Shown: piece after piece, positions 51,045-61,774 of the stretch
Numbering within the stretch: position 1 is the stretch's first letter
How the letters are laid out: each line of letters begins with the position of its first letter
Origin: Nocardioides turkmenicus
GTDB taxonomy: Bacteria > Actinomycetota > Actinomycetes > Propionibacteriales > Nocardioidaceae
Length of the DNA: 64,000 nt
Direction of reading: 5' to 3'
Assembly: GCF_011045035.1 (NCBI RefSeq)
Contig: NZ_JAALAA010000008.1
Location: 62,001 to 126,000 of the forward strand
Program-made: the position numbers and the translations under genes
The notes under the pieces: model-generated
The model's database searches: none
The model's input: only the letters and a program-made list of their open reading frames with translations
What the model was told of the DNA's origin: nothing

Positions 51045-51641
51045 ATGACCGTCAACGACCCCACGGACTGGGAGTCCGCGTACGTCCGTGGCACGACCGG
51101 CTGGGACCTCGGCGCTCCCCTGGCCTACATCGAGGAGGACGCCGCGCTGTTCGGCGAGCCCGGCACCGCCTTCGCGCCGGGCGCCGGCCGCGGGCACGAT
51201 GCGGCGGGGCTGGCGGCTGCCGGATGGCGTACGACCGTCGTCGACCTCTCACCCACCGCAGCCGCCCACGCAGCAGAGCGCTACCCGGATCTCACCTATG
51301 TGGTCGGCGACGCCCTCGACATCGACGTCGTCCTGGGCGCGACCGGCGGGTCGGTCGACCTGATGTGGGACCACACCTTCTTCTGTGCGCTTCCGCCCGC
51401 CTGGCGCGGCCGCGTCGGCGACCTCGCCCGCGCGGTCGTACGCCCCGGCGGGCGAGTCGCGTCGGGGGTCTTCCCCGTCGACCGCCCGACAGAGGAGCCG
51501 GGCCCGCCGTGGGCGTACGTCCCCGAGGACATGACCCGCACCCTCGGCCCCGACTTCGACCTGGTCCACCTCACCGAGCCGCGCCGGCTGAGTCCACGGC
51601 TGCCGTGGAGCCATCGCCTCGGGATCTGGCAGCGCCGCTGA
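51045..51641 (+). CDS. SAM-dependent methyltransferase (thiopurine-methyltransferase-like)
   Basis: 198 aa from ATG 51045 (GTG 51039 also possible). The SAM motif I is AFAPGAGRGHDAAGLAAAGW, a variant of the VPGCGxGxD loop of TPMT-type enzymes, preceded by TTGWDLGAPLAYIEE. The motif-IV-like LMWDHTFFCALPP and RPGGRVASGVFP follow. It probably methylates a thiol, selenide or halide (family knowledge). GAGACT stands six bases before the ATG. Confidence 0.8.
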   Translation: MTVNDPTDWESAYVRGTTGWDLGAPLAYIEEDAALFGEPGTAFAPGAGRGHDAAGLAAAGWRTTVVDLSPTAAAHAAERYPDLTYVVGDALDIDVVLGATGGSVDLMWDHTFFCALPPAWRGRVGDLARAVVRPGGRVASGVFPVDRPTEEPGPPWAYVPEDMTRTLGPDFDLVHLTEPRRLSPRLPWSHRLGIWQRR

Positions 51642-51664
51642 GTCCGCCCGGCTACGGCACTGGC

Positions 51665-52135
51665 TCAGGCGAGGCGGGCGGGGAAGCCGCCGGTGGCGAC
51701 CGGGCCCCAGCGCCTCGGGGTGATCCGGAGGAGGGACTTGCCCTGGTCGACCATGGCCTGGCGGTACTCGTCCCAGTCGGAGTGCTCGCCGGAGATGTTG
51801 CGGAAGTAGGTGACGAAGGCGTCCAGGGCCGCCTCTCCCTCGGTCGCGTCGAGCACCTCGGCGTCGCCGTCGACCTGGACCCAGGCGCCGTTCCACTCGT
51901 CGGAGAGGACCATCACGCTGACCTGGGGCCGCAGTCGGGCGTTGCGGGTCTTGGCCCGTTCGGGGTAGGTCGCGATGACGATCCGTCCGTCGTCGTCGAC
52001 GCCCCCGGTGACCGGCGAGAGCTGCGGGGACCCGTCGGCTCTGCTGGTCACCAGGATCATCTGGTGGCGGGGGCGCACGAACTCCAGCAGCCCCTCGAGA
52101 TCAACGGTCGTGTTCGTCGCGATCGTGCGTGCCAT
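51665..52135 (-). CDS. PPOX-class F420-dependent flavin/deazaflavin reductase
   Basis: 156 aa split-barrel protein. RPRHQMILVTSRADGSPQLSPV and RNARLRPQVSVMVLSDEW match the PPOX-class F420-binding family of Actinobacteria (Rv-type FDOR-B). It reduces its substrate with F420H2; substrate unknown. ATG 52135 lies inside the 3' end of the upstream VOC gene (35-base overlap), so the two share a transcript. Confidence 0.85.
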   Translation of the reverse strand: MARTIATNTTVDLEGLLEFVRPRHQMILVTSRADGSPQLSPVTGGVDDDGRIVIATYPERAKTRNARLRPQVSVMVLSDEWNGAWVQVDGDAEVLDATEGEAALDAFVTYFRNISGEHSDWDEYRQAMVDQGKSLLRITPRRWGPVATGGFPARLA

Positions 52136-52742
52136 GGTCCCCAGCCTGCCAGGTGAAGCCGTCCGGGTCGGTGAAGGCCTCGCTGCCTCCACCCAGGACG
52201 ATCCCGTACGCAGCGCTCGGGTCGAGCGGGACGCCGGTCTCCTTCTCCAGGGCGTGCCGGGGGTAGATCGCGAGCTGGACGGCTCCGGGAGCGGCCTCGA
52301 ACTCGGCGTACTTGCCGCCGAAGCTCCGCTTCACGCCGAGCCCGCGCTCGGCGTAGAACCTCTTGCTCGCCTTGACGTCGGCGACGCCGAGGAGCAGCAC
52401 GATGTCGTCGATCTCCCGGGTGGCGGGGCCGCGGTTCTTCTTGGCGGAGGTCGCGACCTTCCAGACGGAACCGTCGGGGGCCTGGACGATGCCGCCGTAG
52501 CCCCAGAAGGACTTCTCGACCGGCTTGAGGGACGTCGCCCCGGCGGCGAGGGCCGAGTCGACGAGGCTGTCGACGGTCGAGGGCTGGCTGACGACGAGCG
52601 AGATCGTGAACGGCCGGCCGGGGCCGGTGCCGGGGCCCTGGCGTACGGAGATCTGGTCGGTGAGGCCGAAGGCCTTCTCGTAGAACGCGCGGGCGTCCGT
52701 GGGGTCGGTGGCGTCGAGGGTGATGGTCTGAAGAGTGAACAT
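52101..52742 (-). CDS. Glyoxalase/bleomycin-resistance (VOC) superfamily protein
   Basis: 213 aa with two VOC modules: FTLQTITLDATDPTDARAFYEKAFGL at the start and IDDIVLLLGVADVKASKRFYAE near 110. The paired modules form one metal or substrate site. The C-terminal tail is His/Asp-rich (GDHGTHDRDEHD) and overlaps the next gene. Enzymatic role unknown. Confidence 0.8.
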   Translation of the reverse strand: MFTLQTITLDATDPTDARAFYEKAFGLTDQISVRQGPGTGPGRPFTISLVVSQPSTVDSLVDSALAAGATSLKPVEKSFWGYGGIVQAPDGSVWKVATSAKKNRGPATREIDDIVLLLGVADVKASKRFYAERGLGVKRSFGGKYAEFEAAPGAVQLAIYPRHALEKETGVPLDPSAAYGIVLGGGSEAFTDPDGFTWQAGDHGTHDRDEHDR

Positions 52743-52872
52743 GTCTTGACCCTAGGAACCCCGGGGCCGCGGGGCTTCTCGATTCCTGACCGGCTCGGTT
52801 GTTGCTCTTCTGAGCAGAAATTGTTCCTGAGACACCGCGTCATGGCCCCAGGGGCATCCCGTCTCATCCCCG

Positions 52873-52917
52873 CGTTGGCCGTCCTTCGGTGGGAGTTGGG
52901 CGGCCAACGTCTTTTGT
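52873..52917 (+). terminator. Orphan terminator-like hairpin in the VOC-ABC gap
   Basis: CGTTGGCCG (52873-52881) pairs perfectly with CGGCCAACG (52901-52909) and is followed by TCTTTTGT. No plus-strand gene ends nearby; the nearest ends at 51641. It could end a short RNA made from the 130 bp between 52743 and 52872, or form the upstream structure of the minus-strand VOC gene. The rest of the 259-bp gap shows no gene. Confidence 0.45.
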
Positions 52918-52989
52918 CGGCAGCCTGACAGACAGCTAAGAATCCACAGGATCACCGCCACGCGATTGGGCCGGTGGCACGCGCCTTCT

Positions 52990-53001
52990 TAGACTGCCGC
53001 C
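52990..53001 (+). promoter_or_regulatory. Leaderless -10 element (TAGACT-N6-GTG) of the ABC exporter operon
   Basis: TAGACT at 52990-52995 is six bases before GTG 53002. TTGGGC about 18 bases further upstream could be the -35 element. Confidence 0.65.
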
Positions 53002-53961
53002 GTGGAATCTTCCGTCGCCAGGCCTGCTGTCGAGGTACGCGACCTGCGCATGACCTACGGCGACAAGACGGCCGTCGACGGACTCACCCTGAGCGTCGCG
53101 GAGGGCTCGATCACGGCCGTGCTCGGCCCGAACGGCGCCGGCAAGACGACCACCCTGGAGACGTGCGAGGGCTACCGTCGGCCTCAGCAGGGGACGGTCC
53201 GCGTCCTCGGGCTCGACCCCATCGCCGACCGCAAGCAGCTGCTCCCCCGGATCGGGGTGATGCTGCAGGGGCAGGGTGCCTGGAGCGGCGTACGCGCCAT
53301 GGAGATGCTCAAGCACATCGCCCGGCTGCACGCTCATCCCCTCGACGTCGACTCCCTGGCCGAGCGGCTGGGTCTGGGCGAGTGCGGCCGCACCCCCTAC
53401 CGGCGGCTCTCCGGCGGACAGCAGCAACGGCTCGGCCTGGCGATGGCGCTGGTCGGCCGCCCGGAGCTGGTCTTCGTGGACGAGCCGACCGCGGGGATGG
53501 ACCCGCAGGGGCGGCGTACGACCTGGGAGCTGCTGCGCGAGCTGCGCGCGGACGGGGTGACCGTGGTGCTGACCACCCACTACCTGGAGGAGGCAGAGGA
53601 GCTCGCCGACCAGGTGCACATCATCGACCGCGGCCGGATGATCGCCTCGGGCAGCCCGCTGGAGCTGACCCGCGGCGGCGCGACCGCGACCGTGCGGCTG
53701 GTCGTCACCAAGCCGTTCCCACCTGGTGCCCGCGAGTCTCTGCGCGCGGCGCTCGGCGAGGACACCGAGGTGACACTGCTCGACGAGCGGTCGATGCGGG
53801 TCACCGGCAAGGCCGACCCGACCACGCTCGCCAAGGTGAGCCGCTGGTGCGAGGAGAACGACGTCCTCCCAGAGTCGCTGACGCTCGGTCGGCGCTCCCT
53901 CGAGGATGTCTTCCTCGATCTCACCGGAGGGCTTCTCACGGAGGGGGTCGAGCATGTCTGA
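53002..53961 (+). CDS. ABC exporter ATP-binding protein (DrrA-like)
   Basis: 319 aa. Walker A GPNGAGKTTTLE near 43, signature LSGGQQQRLGLAMAL near 138, Walker B ELVFVDEPTAGMDP near 157, switch VVLTTHYLEEAEELADQV. A C-terminal DrrA-type domain follows (about 215-319). It energises the permease encoded next, with which it overlaps. The same ABC pair adjoins ctaA in M. tuberculosis (Rv1458c-Rv1457c). Confidence 0.9.
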   Translation: MESSVARPAVEVRDLRMTYGDKTAVDGLTLSVAEGSITAVLGPNGAGKTTTLETCEGYRRPQQGTVRVLGLDPIADRKQLLPRIGVMLQGQGAWSGVRAMEMLKHIARLHAHPLDVDSLAERLGLGECGRTPYRRLSGGQQQRLGLAMALVGRPELVFVDEPTAGMDPQGRRTTWELLRELRADGVTVVLTTHYLEEAEELADQVHIIDRGRMIASGSPLELTRGGATATVRLVVTKPFPPGARESLRAALGEDTEVTLLDERSMRVTGKADPTTLAKVSRWCEENDVLPESLTLGRRSLEDVFLDLTGGLLTEGVEHV

Positions 53962-54745
53962 GGTGGCCACAGGGACCTTCACCCCCAAGCCTGGCGGCGC
54001 CCCGATCACCCGGCAGGTGGTCGCGCAGGCGCTGATGGAAGCGAAGCTGATGCTCCGCAACGGCGAGCAGCTCCTCCTCGCCGTGGTGATCCCGGTGATG
54101 GTGCTCATCGGCGGCGTCACCGCCGGCAACGCGATCGAGCTCGACCTCGGCACCGACCGCGCGCTGGTCGACATCCTCACTCCAGGTGTCCTCGCGCTGG
54201 CGATCATGTCGACCTCCTTCACCAGCCTGGCGATCGCCACCGGGTTCGAGCGGCGCTACGGCGTGATCAAGCGGCTCGGCGCCTCCCCGCTTCCCCGCAC
54301 CGGACTGCTCGCCGGCAAGGTGCTCGCGCTCGGCTGCGTACAGCTCGTGCAGCTGTTCATCATCGGCGGCGTCGGCCAGATCCTCGGCTGGACCCCGGCC
54401 GCGGGCTTCGGCACCGTCCTCGCCTTCTTCCTCGCGATCGCTGCCGGGACGCTCGCCTTCGCCTCGCTCGGGCTCTTCGTCGCCGGCGTGCTGCGCGCCG
54501 AGGCGACCCTGGCCGCGGCCAACCTCATCTACCTGCTTCTCCTCGCCGGCGGCGCCGTGGTGCTGCCCCTGACGGCCTACGGCGCCTACGGCGACGTCGC
54601 CCGCTGGCTGCCCTCGGGCGCGCTGGGAGAGGCGGTACGCACCGCCTTCCTCGACGGCGTACCGGCCTGGCGGGACCTCGGCGTACTCCTGATCTGGGCC
54701 CTTCTCGGCTCCACCCTCACAGCTAGGACCTTCAAGTGGGAATGA
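53954..54745 (+). CDS. ABC-2 type exporter permease
   Basis: 263 aa with six membrane helices; GFERRYGVIKRLGASPLPRTGLLAGK is the ABC-2 cytoplasmic segment. ATG 53954 overlaps the ATPase stop and the frame ends in ATGA shared with ctaA. The cargo is unknown; the coupling to ctaA suggests a link with heme or oxidase assembly, or simply conserved synteny. Confidence 0.88.
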   Translation: MSEVATGTFTPKPGGAPITRQVVAQALMEAKLMLRNGEQLLLAVVIPVMVLIGGVTAGNAIELDLGTDRALVDILTPGVLALAIMSTSFTSLAIATGFERRYGVIKRLGASPLPRTGLLAGKVLALGCVQLVQLFIIGGVGQILGWTPAAGFGTVLAFFLAIAAGTLAFASLGLFVAGVLRAEATLAAANLIYLLLLAGGAVVLPLTAYGAYGDVARWLPSGALGEAVRTAFLDGVPAWRDLGVLLIWALLGSTLTARTFKWE

Positions 54746-55644
54746 CCACCACCGAACCCTCCACCGGCCCGGCTCCCTCGGCCAAGGACAAGGTCCTCGC
54801 CTGGCTCCGCGCCCACGCGTTCGGTCTGGCCATCGCCAACCTGGTCGCCAACATCGGGATCGTCGTGACCGGCGCGGTCGTCCGGCTGACCGGCTCCGGC
54901 CTCGGCTGCCCGACGTGGCCCAAGTGCACCGAGGAGTCCTACGTGGCTCACGAGGCTCTCGGGATCAACGGGGTCATCGAGTTCGGCAACCGGCTGCTGA
55001 CCTACGTTCTGGCTGCCATCGCCATCACGGTCGTCGTCGCCGTCTGGAACCGTCGCGGGGTCATCCGCAACCTGGCGATCATCATCGCCTGCGGCGTGCC
55101 GCTCCAGGGAGTCATCGGCGGCATCACGGTGCTCACCGAGCTCAACCCCTACGTCGTCGCGCTACACCTGCTCGCCTCGATGGCGATGGTCGGCCTGTGC
55201 GTCTGGCTGCTCGACGAGCTCCGCTCGCCCGTGCGCGAGGCGGCTGCGCGCGACGTACGCATCGCGGCCGTGGTCACCTTCGTCGTCGGCTGGCTCTCGC
55301 TCTGGCTCGGCACCGTCGTCACCGGCTCCGGCCCCCACTCCGGCGACCTCGACTCCCGGCGTACCGGCCTCGACCCGGCCCTGATGTCCCACGTCCACGC
55401 GTACGCCGTCTACGCGCTCATCGCCGCGACGCTGCTCACCCTGTGGCTCGGCCGCAAGCACGCGTACGTCCGTCGGGTCACGATCGTCCTGCTGGTCATC
55501 GAGCTCGCCCAGGGCCTGATCGGCTGGGTGCAGTACCTCACCGACCTGCCGGTCGTCCTCGTCGGCTTCCACATGCTCGGCGCCGCCCTCATCTCCGCCG
55601 GCCTCGCCCGCGTCCTGGTCTCCACCCGCGCCCACACCGCCTGA
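54742..55644 (+). CDS. ctaA: Heme A synthase CtaA
   Basis: 300 aa, eight membrane helices. RLTGSGLGCPTWPKC carries the paired Cys/Gly-rich loop of CtaA, and heme-ligand His residues are in VVALHLLASM, MSHVHAYAVY and LVGFHMLGAA. It oxidises heme O to heme A for cytochrome aa3. ATG 54742 overlaps the permease stop (ATGA). It converges on ctaB, the preceding step. Confidence 0.93.
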   Translation: MTTTEPSTGPAPSAKDKVLAWLRAHAFGLAIANLVANIGIVVTGAVVRLTGSGLGCPTWPKCTEESYVAHEALGINGVIEFGNRLLTYVLAAIAITVVVAVWNRRGVIRNLAIIIACGVPLQGVIGGITVLTELNPYVVALHLLASMAMVGLCVWLLDELRSPVREAAARDVRIAAVVTFVVGWLSLWLGTVVTGSGPHSGDLDSRRTGLDPALMSHVHAYAVYALIAATLLTLWLGRKHAYVRRVTIVLLVIELAQGLIGWVQYLTDLPVVLVGFHMLGAALISAGLARVLVSTRAHTA

Positions 55645-55654
55645 CCCTGGCAGT

Positions 55655-55770
55655 CTTCAGCGCCCAGCGCTGAAGCGCTCCTCGTCTGGACGCAGCGCAG
55701 TGAGGAGCGCCAGCGACGAACGGAGCGGAGGAAGACGAGGATCAAGCGAAAGCGCTGCGCGAATTGCGAA
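55655..55770. repeat. Hairpin-rich repeat between convergent ctaA and ctaB
   Basis: CTTCAGCGC-CCA-GCGCTGAAG (55655-55675) is a perfect 9-bp hairpin 10 bp after ctaA. TCCTCGTCT (55679-55687) pairs with AGACGAGGA (55733-55741), and a smaller ATTGC-GAA-GCAAT hairpin lies near 55760. The GCGCAG/GAGCGC-rich text between is typical intergenic repeat of this group. Likely bidirectional terminator. Confidence 0.7.
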
Positions 55771-55780
55771 GCAATCGCAA

Positions 55781-56716
55781 TCAGAACAGCGGGTCTACGG
55801 CCAGAGCCACGAAGAGCAGGCTCAGGTAGAGGTTGCTCGAGTGGAAGAGCTGCATCGGGCGGATCTTGGTGAGGTCCTCGGTGCCCTTGGCCCGCGCGTG
55901 CAGCTGGTGGGCCTGGACGAGGAAGACGGCGCCGAGGCCGATGGCGGCGACCGGGTAGAGCCAGCCGGTGGAGGCGACGGGCCACATCAGCAGCGAGGTG
56001 GCGACCATGACCCAGGAGTAGGCCACGATCTGGCCGCCGACGTGGCGGGCGGACTTGACCACCGGAAGCATCGGGACGTCGACCTGCGCGTAGTCCTCGC
56101 GGTAGCGCAGTGCCAGCGCCCAGGTGTGCGGCGGGGTCCAGAAGAAGACGACCATGAACAGGATCAGCGGCTCCCAGGAGACCTGGTTGGTGACCGCGGT
56201 CCAGCCGATCAGGGTCGGGAAGCAGCCGGCGATGCCGCCCCAGACGATGTTCTGGGTCGTACGCCGCTTGAGCAGCATCGTGTAGACGAAGACGTAGAAC
56301 GCGTTGGCGGCCAGGGAGAGGCCCGCGGAGAGCCAGTTCACGAAGAAGCCGAGCACCAGCACCGAGAGCACGGCCAGCACCGACCCGAAGATCAGGGCCG
56401 CACGCGGGGTGACCACGTGCCGCGGCAGAGCCCGGCGTCGCGTACGCCTCATCTGCTCGTCGATGTCGCGGTCGTAGACGCAGTTGAAGACCGAGGCCGA
56501 TCCGGCCGAGAAGATACCGCCGACGACGGTGGCGGCGACCAGGCCGACACCCGGGACGCCCTGCGCGGCGAAGAACATCACCGGCACGGTGGTCAGCAGC
56601 AGCAGCTCGATCACGCGGGGCTTCGTCAGGGAGACGTACGCCGAGATGACATCGCGCATTGACGCGCGGTCGCTACGCTGGTCGAGGTCGGGGACCGGCT
56701 GTTCGACGTGCGTCAC
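55781..56716 (-). CDS. ctaB: Protoheme IX farnesyltransferase CtaB/CyoE
   Basis: 311 aa UbiA-type prenyltransferase with about nine helices. The first Asp-rich motif is [20 protein letters not shown] and the second is [13 protein letters not shown]; both bind Mg-farnesyl diphosphate. It makes heme O, the substrate of CtaA. GTG 56716 has AGAAGGATC about 10 bases upstream. It is divergent from tkt, as ctaB is in other Actinobacteria. Confidence 0.93.
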   Translation of the reverse strand: MTHVEQPVPDLDQRSDRASMRDVISAYVSLTKPRVIELLLLTTVPVMFFAAQGVPGVGLVAATVVGGIFSAGSASVFNCVYDRDIDEQMRRTRRRALPRHVVTPRAALIFGSVLAVLSVLVLGFFVNWLSAGLSLAANAFYVFVYTMLLKRRTTQNIVWGGIAGCFPTLIGWTAVTNQVSWEPLILFMVVFFWTPPHTWALALRYREDYAQVDVPMLPVVKSARHVGGQIVAYSWVMVATSLLMWPVASTGWLYPVAAIGLGAVFLVQAHQLHARAKGTEDLTKIRPMQLFHSSNLYLSLLFVALAVDPLF

Positions 56717-56900
56717 TGAGAAGATCCTTCTCGATCGGGTTGAGGCGTCACATGCGGCTCATGCAAGCAGTTCACAGCATGCGGCTCGCAGTCTAACCCG
56801 GGGCGTGAGTAGGCTCGGATTCGGCAGCCCCCCACGGCCAGCCCAAGCAGTTCCAAGTGGACTCTACGAATTTGGCTCTACTACCTTGAAAAGGCACCTC

Positions 56901-59012
56901 GTGAGCACCAAACCTGTACTCGAGTGGACCGATCTGGACAGCAAGGCCGTGGACACCGTCCGCGTCCTCGCCATGGACTCCGTGCAGAAGGTCGGCAACG
57001 GCCACCCTGGCACCGCGATGAGCCTGGCCCCGGCTGCGTACCTGCTCTTCCAGAAGGTGATGAAGCACAACCCGGCCGACACCGACTGGCTCGGCCGTGA
57101 CCGGTTCGTGCTGTCCGTCGGCCACTCGAGTGTCACCCTCTACATCCAGCTCTACCTCGGCGGCTTCGGCCTCGAGCTCGGCGACCTGGAGAGCCTGCGC
57201 ACCTGGGGCTCGCTGACCCCGGGCCACCCCGAGCGCGGCCACACCCGCGGCGTGGAGGTGACCACCGGCCCGCTCGGCCAGGGTGTCGCCAACGCCGTCG
57301 GCATCGCGATGGCCCAGCGCCGGCTGCGCGGCCTGCTCGACCCGGACACCCCGGTCGACCAACCGAGCCCGTTCGACCACAAGACCTACGTCCTGGCCGG
57401 TGACGGTGACCTGCAGGAGGGCGTCAGCGGCGAGGCGAGCTCGATCGCCGGCACCCAGAAGCTCGGCAACCTCACGATGATCTACGACGCCAACCGGATC
57501 TCGATCGAGGGTGACACCAACGTCGCGTTCACCGAGGACGTCGCCGCCCGCTACCGGGCCTACGGCTGGCACGTCCAGGAGGTCGACTGGACCCACGACG
57601 GCACCGAGTACTCCGAGGACGTGCCGGCGCTGTTCGATGCCATCAACGCCGCCAACGAGGTCACCGACCAGCCGTCGCTGATCGTGCTGCGTACGATCAT
57701 CGCCTGGCCGGCCCCCAACGCGCAGAACACCGAGGCCGCCCACGGCTCGGCGCTCGGCACCGAGGAGGTCGCCGCGACCAAGAAGGTGCTGGGCTTCGAC
57801 CCGGACAAGACCTTCGACGTCGACCCCGAGGTGCTCGCCCACACCCGCAAGCTCGTCGAGCGCGGCGAGAAGGCCCAGGAGGACTGGCGCGCCGACAAGG
57901 CGGCCTGGGCCGAGGCCAACCCGGAGGGTGCGAAGCTGCTCGAGCGGATGCAGGCCGGGGAGCTCCCCGACGGGATCGAGAAGGCGCTGCCGTTCTTCGA
58001 GGCCGACGCCAAGGGCATCGCCACCCGCGCCGCCTCCGGCAAGGTGATCAACGCCCTCGCCCCGGTGCTGCCCGAGCTGTGGGGCGGCTCGGCCGACCTC
58101 GCCGGCTCAAACAACACCACCATCTCCGGTGCCCCGAGCTTCGTCCCCGAGGACCGCTCCACCCACGAGTGGAAGGGCGACCCCTACGCCGGCCGCGTCC
58201 TCCACTTCGGCATCCGCGAGCACGCCATGGGCGCGATCCTCAACGGCATCGTGGCCCACTCGCCCACCAAGGCCTTCGGCGGCACGTTCTTCCAGTTCTC
58301 CGACTACATGCGCGGTGCCGTACGCGTCGGGGCGCTGTCGAAGCTGCCGGTGATCCACGTCTGGACCCACGACTCCATCGGCCTGGGTGAGGACGGCCCC
58401 ACCCACCAGCCGGTCGAGCACCTCGCCGCGGTCCGGGCCATCCCGGGCCTCGACGTGGTCCGTCCCGCCGACGCCAACGAGACCGCCGCCGCCTGGCTCG
58501 AGGTGCTCAAGCACCACGACCGCCCCTCGGCGCTCATCCTGACCCGTCAGGCGCTGCCGACGTTCCCGCGCGGGGTCGACGGCTTCGCCGACACCAGCGG
58601 TGTGGCCAAGGGTGGCTACGTACTCCTCGACTCCCCCACCGAGAACGTCGACGTCGTTCTGCTCGGCACCGGCTCGGAGGTGCAGTACGCCGTGGCCGCC
58701 CGCGAGGAGCTGGCCAAGGAGGGCATCGGTGCCCGCGTCGTCTCGCTGCCGTGCCTGGAGTGGTTCGAGGCCCAGGAGCAGGACTACCGCGACTCGGTGA
58801 TCCCGCCCAGCGTCAAGGCGCGGGTCAGCGTGGAGGCCGGCGTGAAGCAGGGCTGGCGGGAGTACGTCGGCGACGCGGGCCGGATCGTCTCGCTCGAGCA
58901 CTTCGGCGCCTCGGCGTCCGGTTCGCTGCTGTTCAAGGAGTACGGCTTCACCCCGGAGGCGGTCGTCACGGCCGCCAAGGAGAGCCTCGCCGCCATCAAC
59001 AAGGGAGCATGA
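56901..59012 (+). CDS. tkt: Transketolase
   Basis: 703 aa. ThDP/Mg site [14 protein letters not shown] with N in [12 protein letters not shown]-terminal [13 protein letters not shown]; the pyrimidine-domain Glu in VGIREHAMG and sugar-phosphate residues in [18 protein letters not shown] 56901 ([13 protein letters not shown]) gives the family's length; the longer frame into the divergent ctaB leader is not real. It starts the tkt-tal-pgi-pgl operon of the non-oxidative pentose phosphate pathway. Confidence 0.95.
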   Translation: MSTKPVLEWTDLDSKAVDTVRVLAMDSVQKVGNGHPGTAMSLAPAAYLLFQKVMKHNPADTDWLGRDRFVLSVGHSSVTLYIQLYLGGFGLELGDLESLRTWGSLTPGHPERGHTRGVEVTTGPLGQGVANAVGIAMAQRRLRGLLDPDTPVDQPSPFDHKTYVLAGDGDLQEGVSGEASSIAGTQKLGNLTMIYDANRISIEGDTNVAFTEDVAARYRAYGWHVQEVDWTHDGTEYSEDVPALFDAINAANEVTDQPSLIVLRTIIAWPAPNAQNTEAAHGSALGTEEVAATKKVLGFDPDKTFDVDPEVLAHTRKLVERGEKAQEDWRADKAAWAEANPEGAKLLERMQAGELPDGIEKALPFFEADAKGIATRAASGKVINALAPVLPELWGGSADLAGSNNTTISGAPSFVPEDRSTHEWKGDPYAGRVLHFGIREHAMGAILNGIVAHSPTKAFGGTFFQFSDYMRGAVRVGALSKLPVIHVWTHDSIGLGEDGPTHQPVEHLAAVRAIPGLDVVRPADANETAAAWLEVLKHHDRPSALILTRQALPTFPRGVDGFADTSGVAKGGYVLLDSPTENVDVVLLGTGSEVQYAVAAREELAKEGIGARVVSLPCLEWFEAQEQDYRDSVIPPSVKARVSVEAGVKQGWREYVGDAGRIVSLEHFGASASGSLLFKEYGFTPEAVVTAAKESLAAINKGA

Positions 59013-59015
59013 AAT

Positions 59016-60119
59016 ATGTCTGACCGTCTCAAGGCGCTGGCCGACGCCGGCGTGTCCATCTGGCTCGACGACCTCTCCCGCGAACGGATCGAGACCGGCA
59101 ACCTCGCTGACCTCGTCAAGGAGAAGTCCGTCGTCGGAGTGACCACCAACCCGACCATCTTCGCCGCCGCGATCGCCAACGGCGAGCGCTATGACGAGCA
59201 GCTCCGCTCGCTCGTGGCCGAGGGCAAGAACGTCGACGAGGTCATCTTCGGCCTCACCACCCGTGACGTACGCAACGCCTGCGACATCCTCGCCCCGGTC
59301 GCCGAGTCGACCAAGGACGACGGCCGGGTCTCGATCGAGGTCGAGCCCACGCTGGCCAACGACACCGACGCGACCATCGCCTCGGCGAAGGCGCTGTGGG
59401 CCGAGGTCGACCGTCCCAACGCGCTCATCAAGATCCCGGCGACCCTGGAGGGCCTGCCGGCGATCACCGCGGTGATCGCCGAGGGCATCTCGGTCAACGT
59501 GACCCTGATCTTCTCGGTCGAGCGCTACCGCGCGGTGATGGACGCCTACCTGACCGGTCTGGAGCAGGCCAAGGCGGCCGGCAAGGACCTCTCCACCATC
59601 CGCAGCGTCGCCTCGTTCTTCGTCTCCCGCGTCGACACCGAGATCGACAAGCGCCTCGAGGCCATCGGCACCCCCGAGGCCCGCGCGCTGCTCGGCAAGG
59701 CCGCGGTGGCCAACGCCATCTCGGCGTACGCCGCCTTCGAGGAGGTCCACAACAGCGAGCGCTGGACCGCTCTGGCCGAGGCCGGAGCGAACGCCCAGCG
59801 GCCGCTGTGGGCCTCGACCGGCGTCAAGAACCCGGACTACCCCGACACCCTCTACGTCACCGACCTGGTCGTGGCCGACACGGTCAACACCATGCCGGAG
59901 AAGACCATGGAGGCCTTCGCCGACCACGGTGAGGTCAAGGGCGACGTCGTCACCGGCAAGGGGGCCGAGGCCGCTGCGGTCTTCGAGTCGCTGCGCTCGG
60001 TCGGGGTCGACCTCGACGACGTCTTCCTCGTGCTCGAGACCGAGGGCGTCGACAAGTTCAAGGCCTCCTGGGTCGAGCTCGTCGACACCGTCAAGGGCCA
60101 GATCGAGGCGGTCAAGTAG
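59016..60119 (+). CDS. tal: Transaldolase
   Basis: 367 aa, actinobacterial-type transaldolase. The Schiff-base lysine is K139 in [23 protein letters not shown] and [14 protein letters not shown] are the other family blocks. It begins 3 bases after tkt and its stop shares one base with the pgi start (TAGTG). Confidence 0.95.
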   Translation: MSDRLKALADAGVSIWLDDLSRERIETGNLADLVKEKSVVGVTTNPTIFAAAIANGERYDEQLRSLVAEGKNVDEVIFGLTTRDVRNACDILAPVAESTKDDGRVSIEVEPTLANDTDATIASAKALWAEVDRPNALIKIPATLEGLPAITAVIAEGISVNVTLIFSVERYRAVMDAYLTGLEQAKAAGKDLSTIRSVASFFVSRVDTEIDKRLEAIGTPEARALLGKAAVANAISAYAAFEEVHNSERWTALAEAGANAQRPLWASTGVKNPDYPDTLYVTDLVVADTVNTMPEKTMEAFADHGEVKGDVVTGKGAEAAAVFESLRSVGVDLDDVFLVLETEGVDKFKASWVELVDTVKGQIEAVK

Positions 60120-61774
60120 TGAGCGGGGGCCCGGTCGACGCGACGACGACGGACGCTTGGAAGGCACTCACCGGGCGACGGGACGGCTTGGAGCCGGACC
60201 TGCGCTCGTGGTTCGCCGATGACCCCGGCCGGGCCTCACGCTTCACCTTCGAGGCGGCCGATCTCCACGTCGACCTCTCCAAGAACCTCCTCACCGACGA
60301 GATCCTCGCCGACCTGCTGGCCCTCGCCGAGCAGGTCGGCCTGGAAGCGCGGCGGGACGCGATGCTCGCGGGCGAGCACATCAACGTCACCGAGGACCGC
60401 GCGGTGCTCCACACCGCGCTCCGCCTCCCTGCTGACGCGTCCCTCACGGTCGACGGCACCGATGTCGTGCCCGGGGTCCACGAGACCCTGAAGAAGGTCT
60501 TCGCCTTCGCCGACCGGGTCCGGTCCGGCGAGTGGAAGGGTGTCACCGGGGAGCGGATCCGGACCGTCGTCAACATCGGCATCGGCGGCTCCGACCTGGG
60601 TCCGGTGATGGCCTACGAGGCGCTGGAGCCGTTCCGCCACCCGGAGATCGAGTGCCGATTCATCTCCAACATCGATCCGACCGACGCGGGACAGAAGCTC
60701 AAGGGGCTCGACCCGGCGACCACGCTGTTCATCGTCTCCTCGAAGACCTTCTCGACGCTGGAGACGCTGACCAACGCCCGCCTGGCGCGCGCCTGGCTTC
60801 TCGACGCGCTGGGCGACGACGTGGACGCCGCCGACGCCGTGAAGAAGCACTTCGTGGCGGTCTCGACGGCGCTCGACAAGGTCGCGAACTTCGGGATCGA
60901 CCCGGAGAACGCCTTCGGCTTCTGGGACTGGGTCGGCGGCCGCTACTCGGTCGACTCCGCCATCGGCACCTCCCTGGCGATCGCCATCGGACCCGAGGGC
61001 TTCACCGAGTTCCTCGGTGGCTTCCACGCGATCGACGAGCACTTCCGTACGACACCGCTCGCGCGGAACGTACCGGCGCTGATGGGTCTGCTGAACGTCT
61101 GGTACGTCAACTTCTTCGACGCTCAGACCCACGCCGTGCTGCCCTACTCCCAGCTGCTGCACCGATTCCCTGCGTACCTGCAGCAGCTGACCATGGAGTC
61201 CAACGGCAAGTCGGTGCGGTGGGACGGCACCGCGGTGACGTCGGCGACCGGTGAGGTGTTCTGGGGCGAGCCCGGCACCAACGGCCAGCACGCGTTCTAC
61301 CAGCTCATCCACCAGGGCACCCGGGTGATCCCGGCGGACTTCATCGCGTTCGCGAACCCCGCCTATCCGCTCGCCGACGGCGACATCGACGTGCACGAGC
61401 TGTTCCTGGCCAACTTCTTCGCCCAGACCCAGGCGCTGGCGTTCGGCAAGACCGCCGAGGAGGTGCGCGCCGAGGGCACCGCGGAGAACATCGTCAACGC
61501 GCGGGTCTTCTCCGGCAACCGGCCGACCACGTCGATCATGGCTCCGTCGCTGACCCCTGGTGTGCTGGGTCAGCTGATCGCCCTCTACGAGCACATCACC
61601 TTCACCCAGGGCGTGGTGTGGGGCATCGACTCCTTCGACCAGTGGGGCGTCGAGCTCGGCAAGCAGCTCGCCCTGCAGATCAGTCCGGCGGTCTCCGGCG
61701 ACACCGAGACCGCCGAGCAGCAGGACACCTCCACCCAGTCCCTCATCGCCTACTACAGAGAGAAGCGCACGTGA
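60119..61774 (+). CDS. pgi: Glucose-6-phosphate isomerase
   Basis: 551 aa. [11 protein letters not shown] and [12 protein letters not shown] contain the substrate-binding Ser/Thr residues, [16 protein letters not shown] is signature 1, and [20 protein letters not shown] carries the catalytic His/Glu region. GTG 60119 overlaps the tal stop. It links the pentose phosphate genes to glycolysis. Its position here is where zwf-opcA lie in related genomes. Confidence 0.95.
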   Translation: MSGGPVDATTTDAWKALTGRRDGLEPDLRSWFADDPGRASRFTFEAADLHVDLSKNLLTDEILADLLALAEQVGLEARRDAMLAGEHINVTEDRAVLHTALRLPADASLTVDGTDVVPGVHETLKKVFAFADRVRSGEWKGVTGERIRTVVNIGIGGSDLGPVMAYEALEPFRHPEIECRFISNIDPTDAGQKLKGLDPATTLFIVSSKTFSTLETLTNARLARAWLLDALGDDVDAADAVKKHFVAVSTALDKVANFGIDPENAFGFWDWVGGRYSVDSAIGTSLAIAIGPEGFTEFLGGFHAIDEHFRTTPLARNVPALMGLLNVWYVNFFDAQTHAVLPYSQLLHRFPAYLQQLTMESNGKSVRWDGTAVTSATGEVFWGEPGTNGQHAFYQLIHQGTRVIPADFIAFANPAYPLADGDIDVHELFLANFFAQTQALAFGKTAEEVRAEGTAENIVNARVFSGNRPTTSIMAPSLTPGVLGQLIALYEHITFTQGVVWGIDSFDQWGVELGKQLALQISPAVSGDTETAEQQDTSTQSLIAYYREKRT

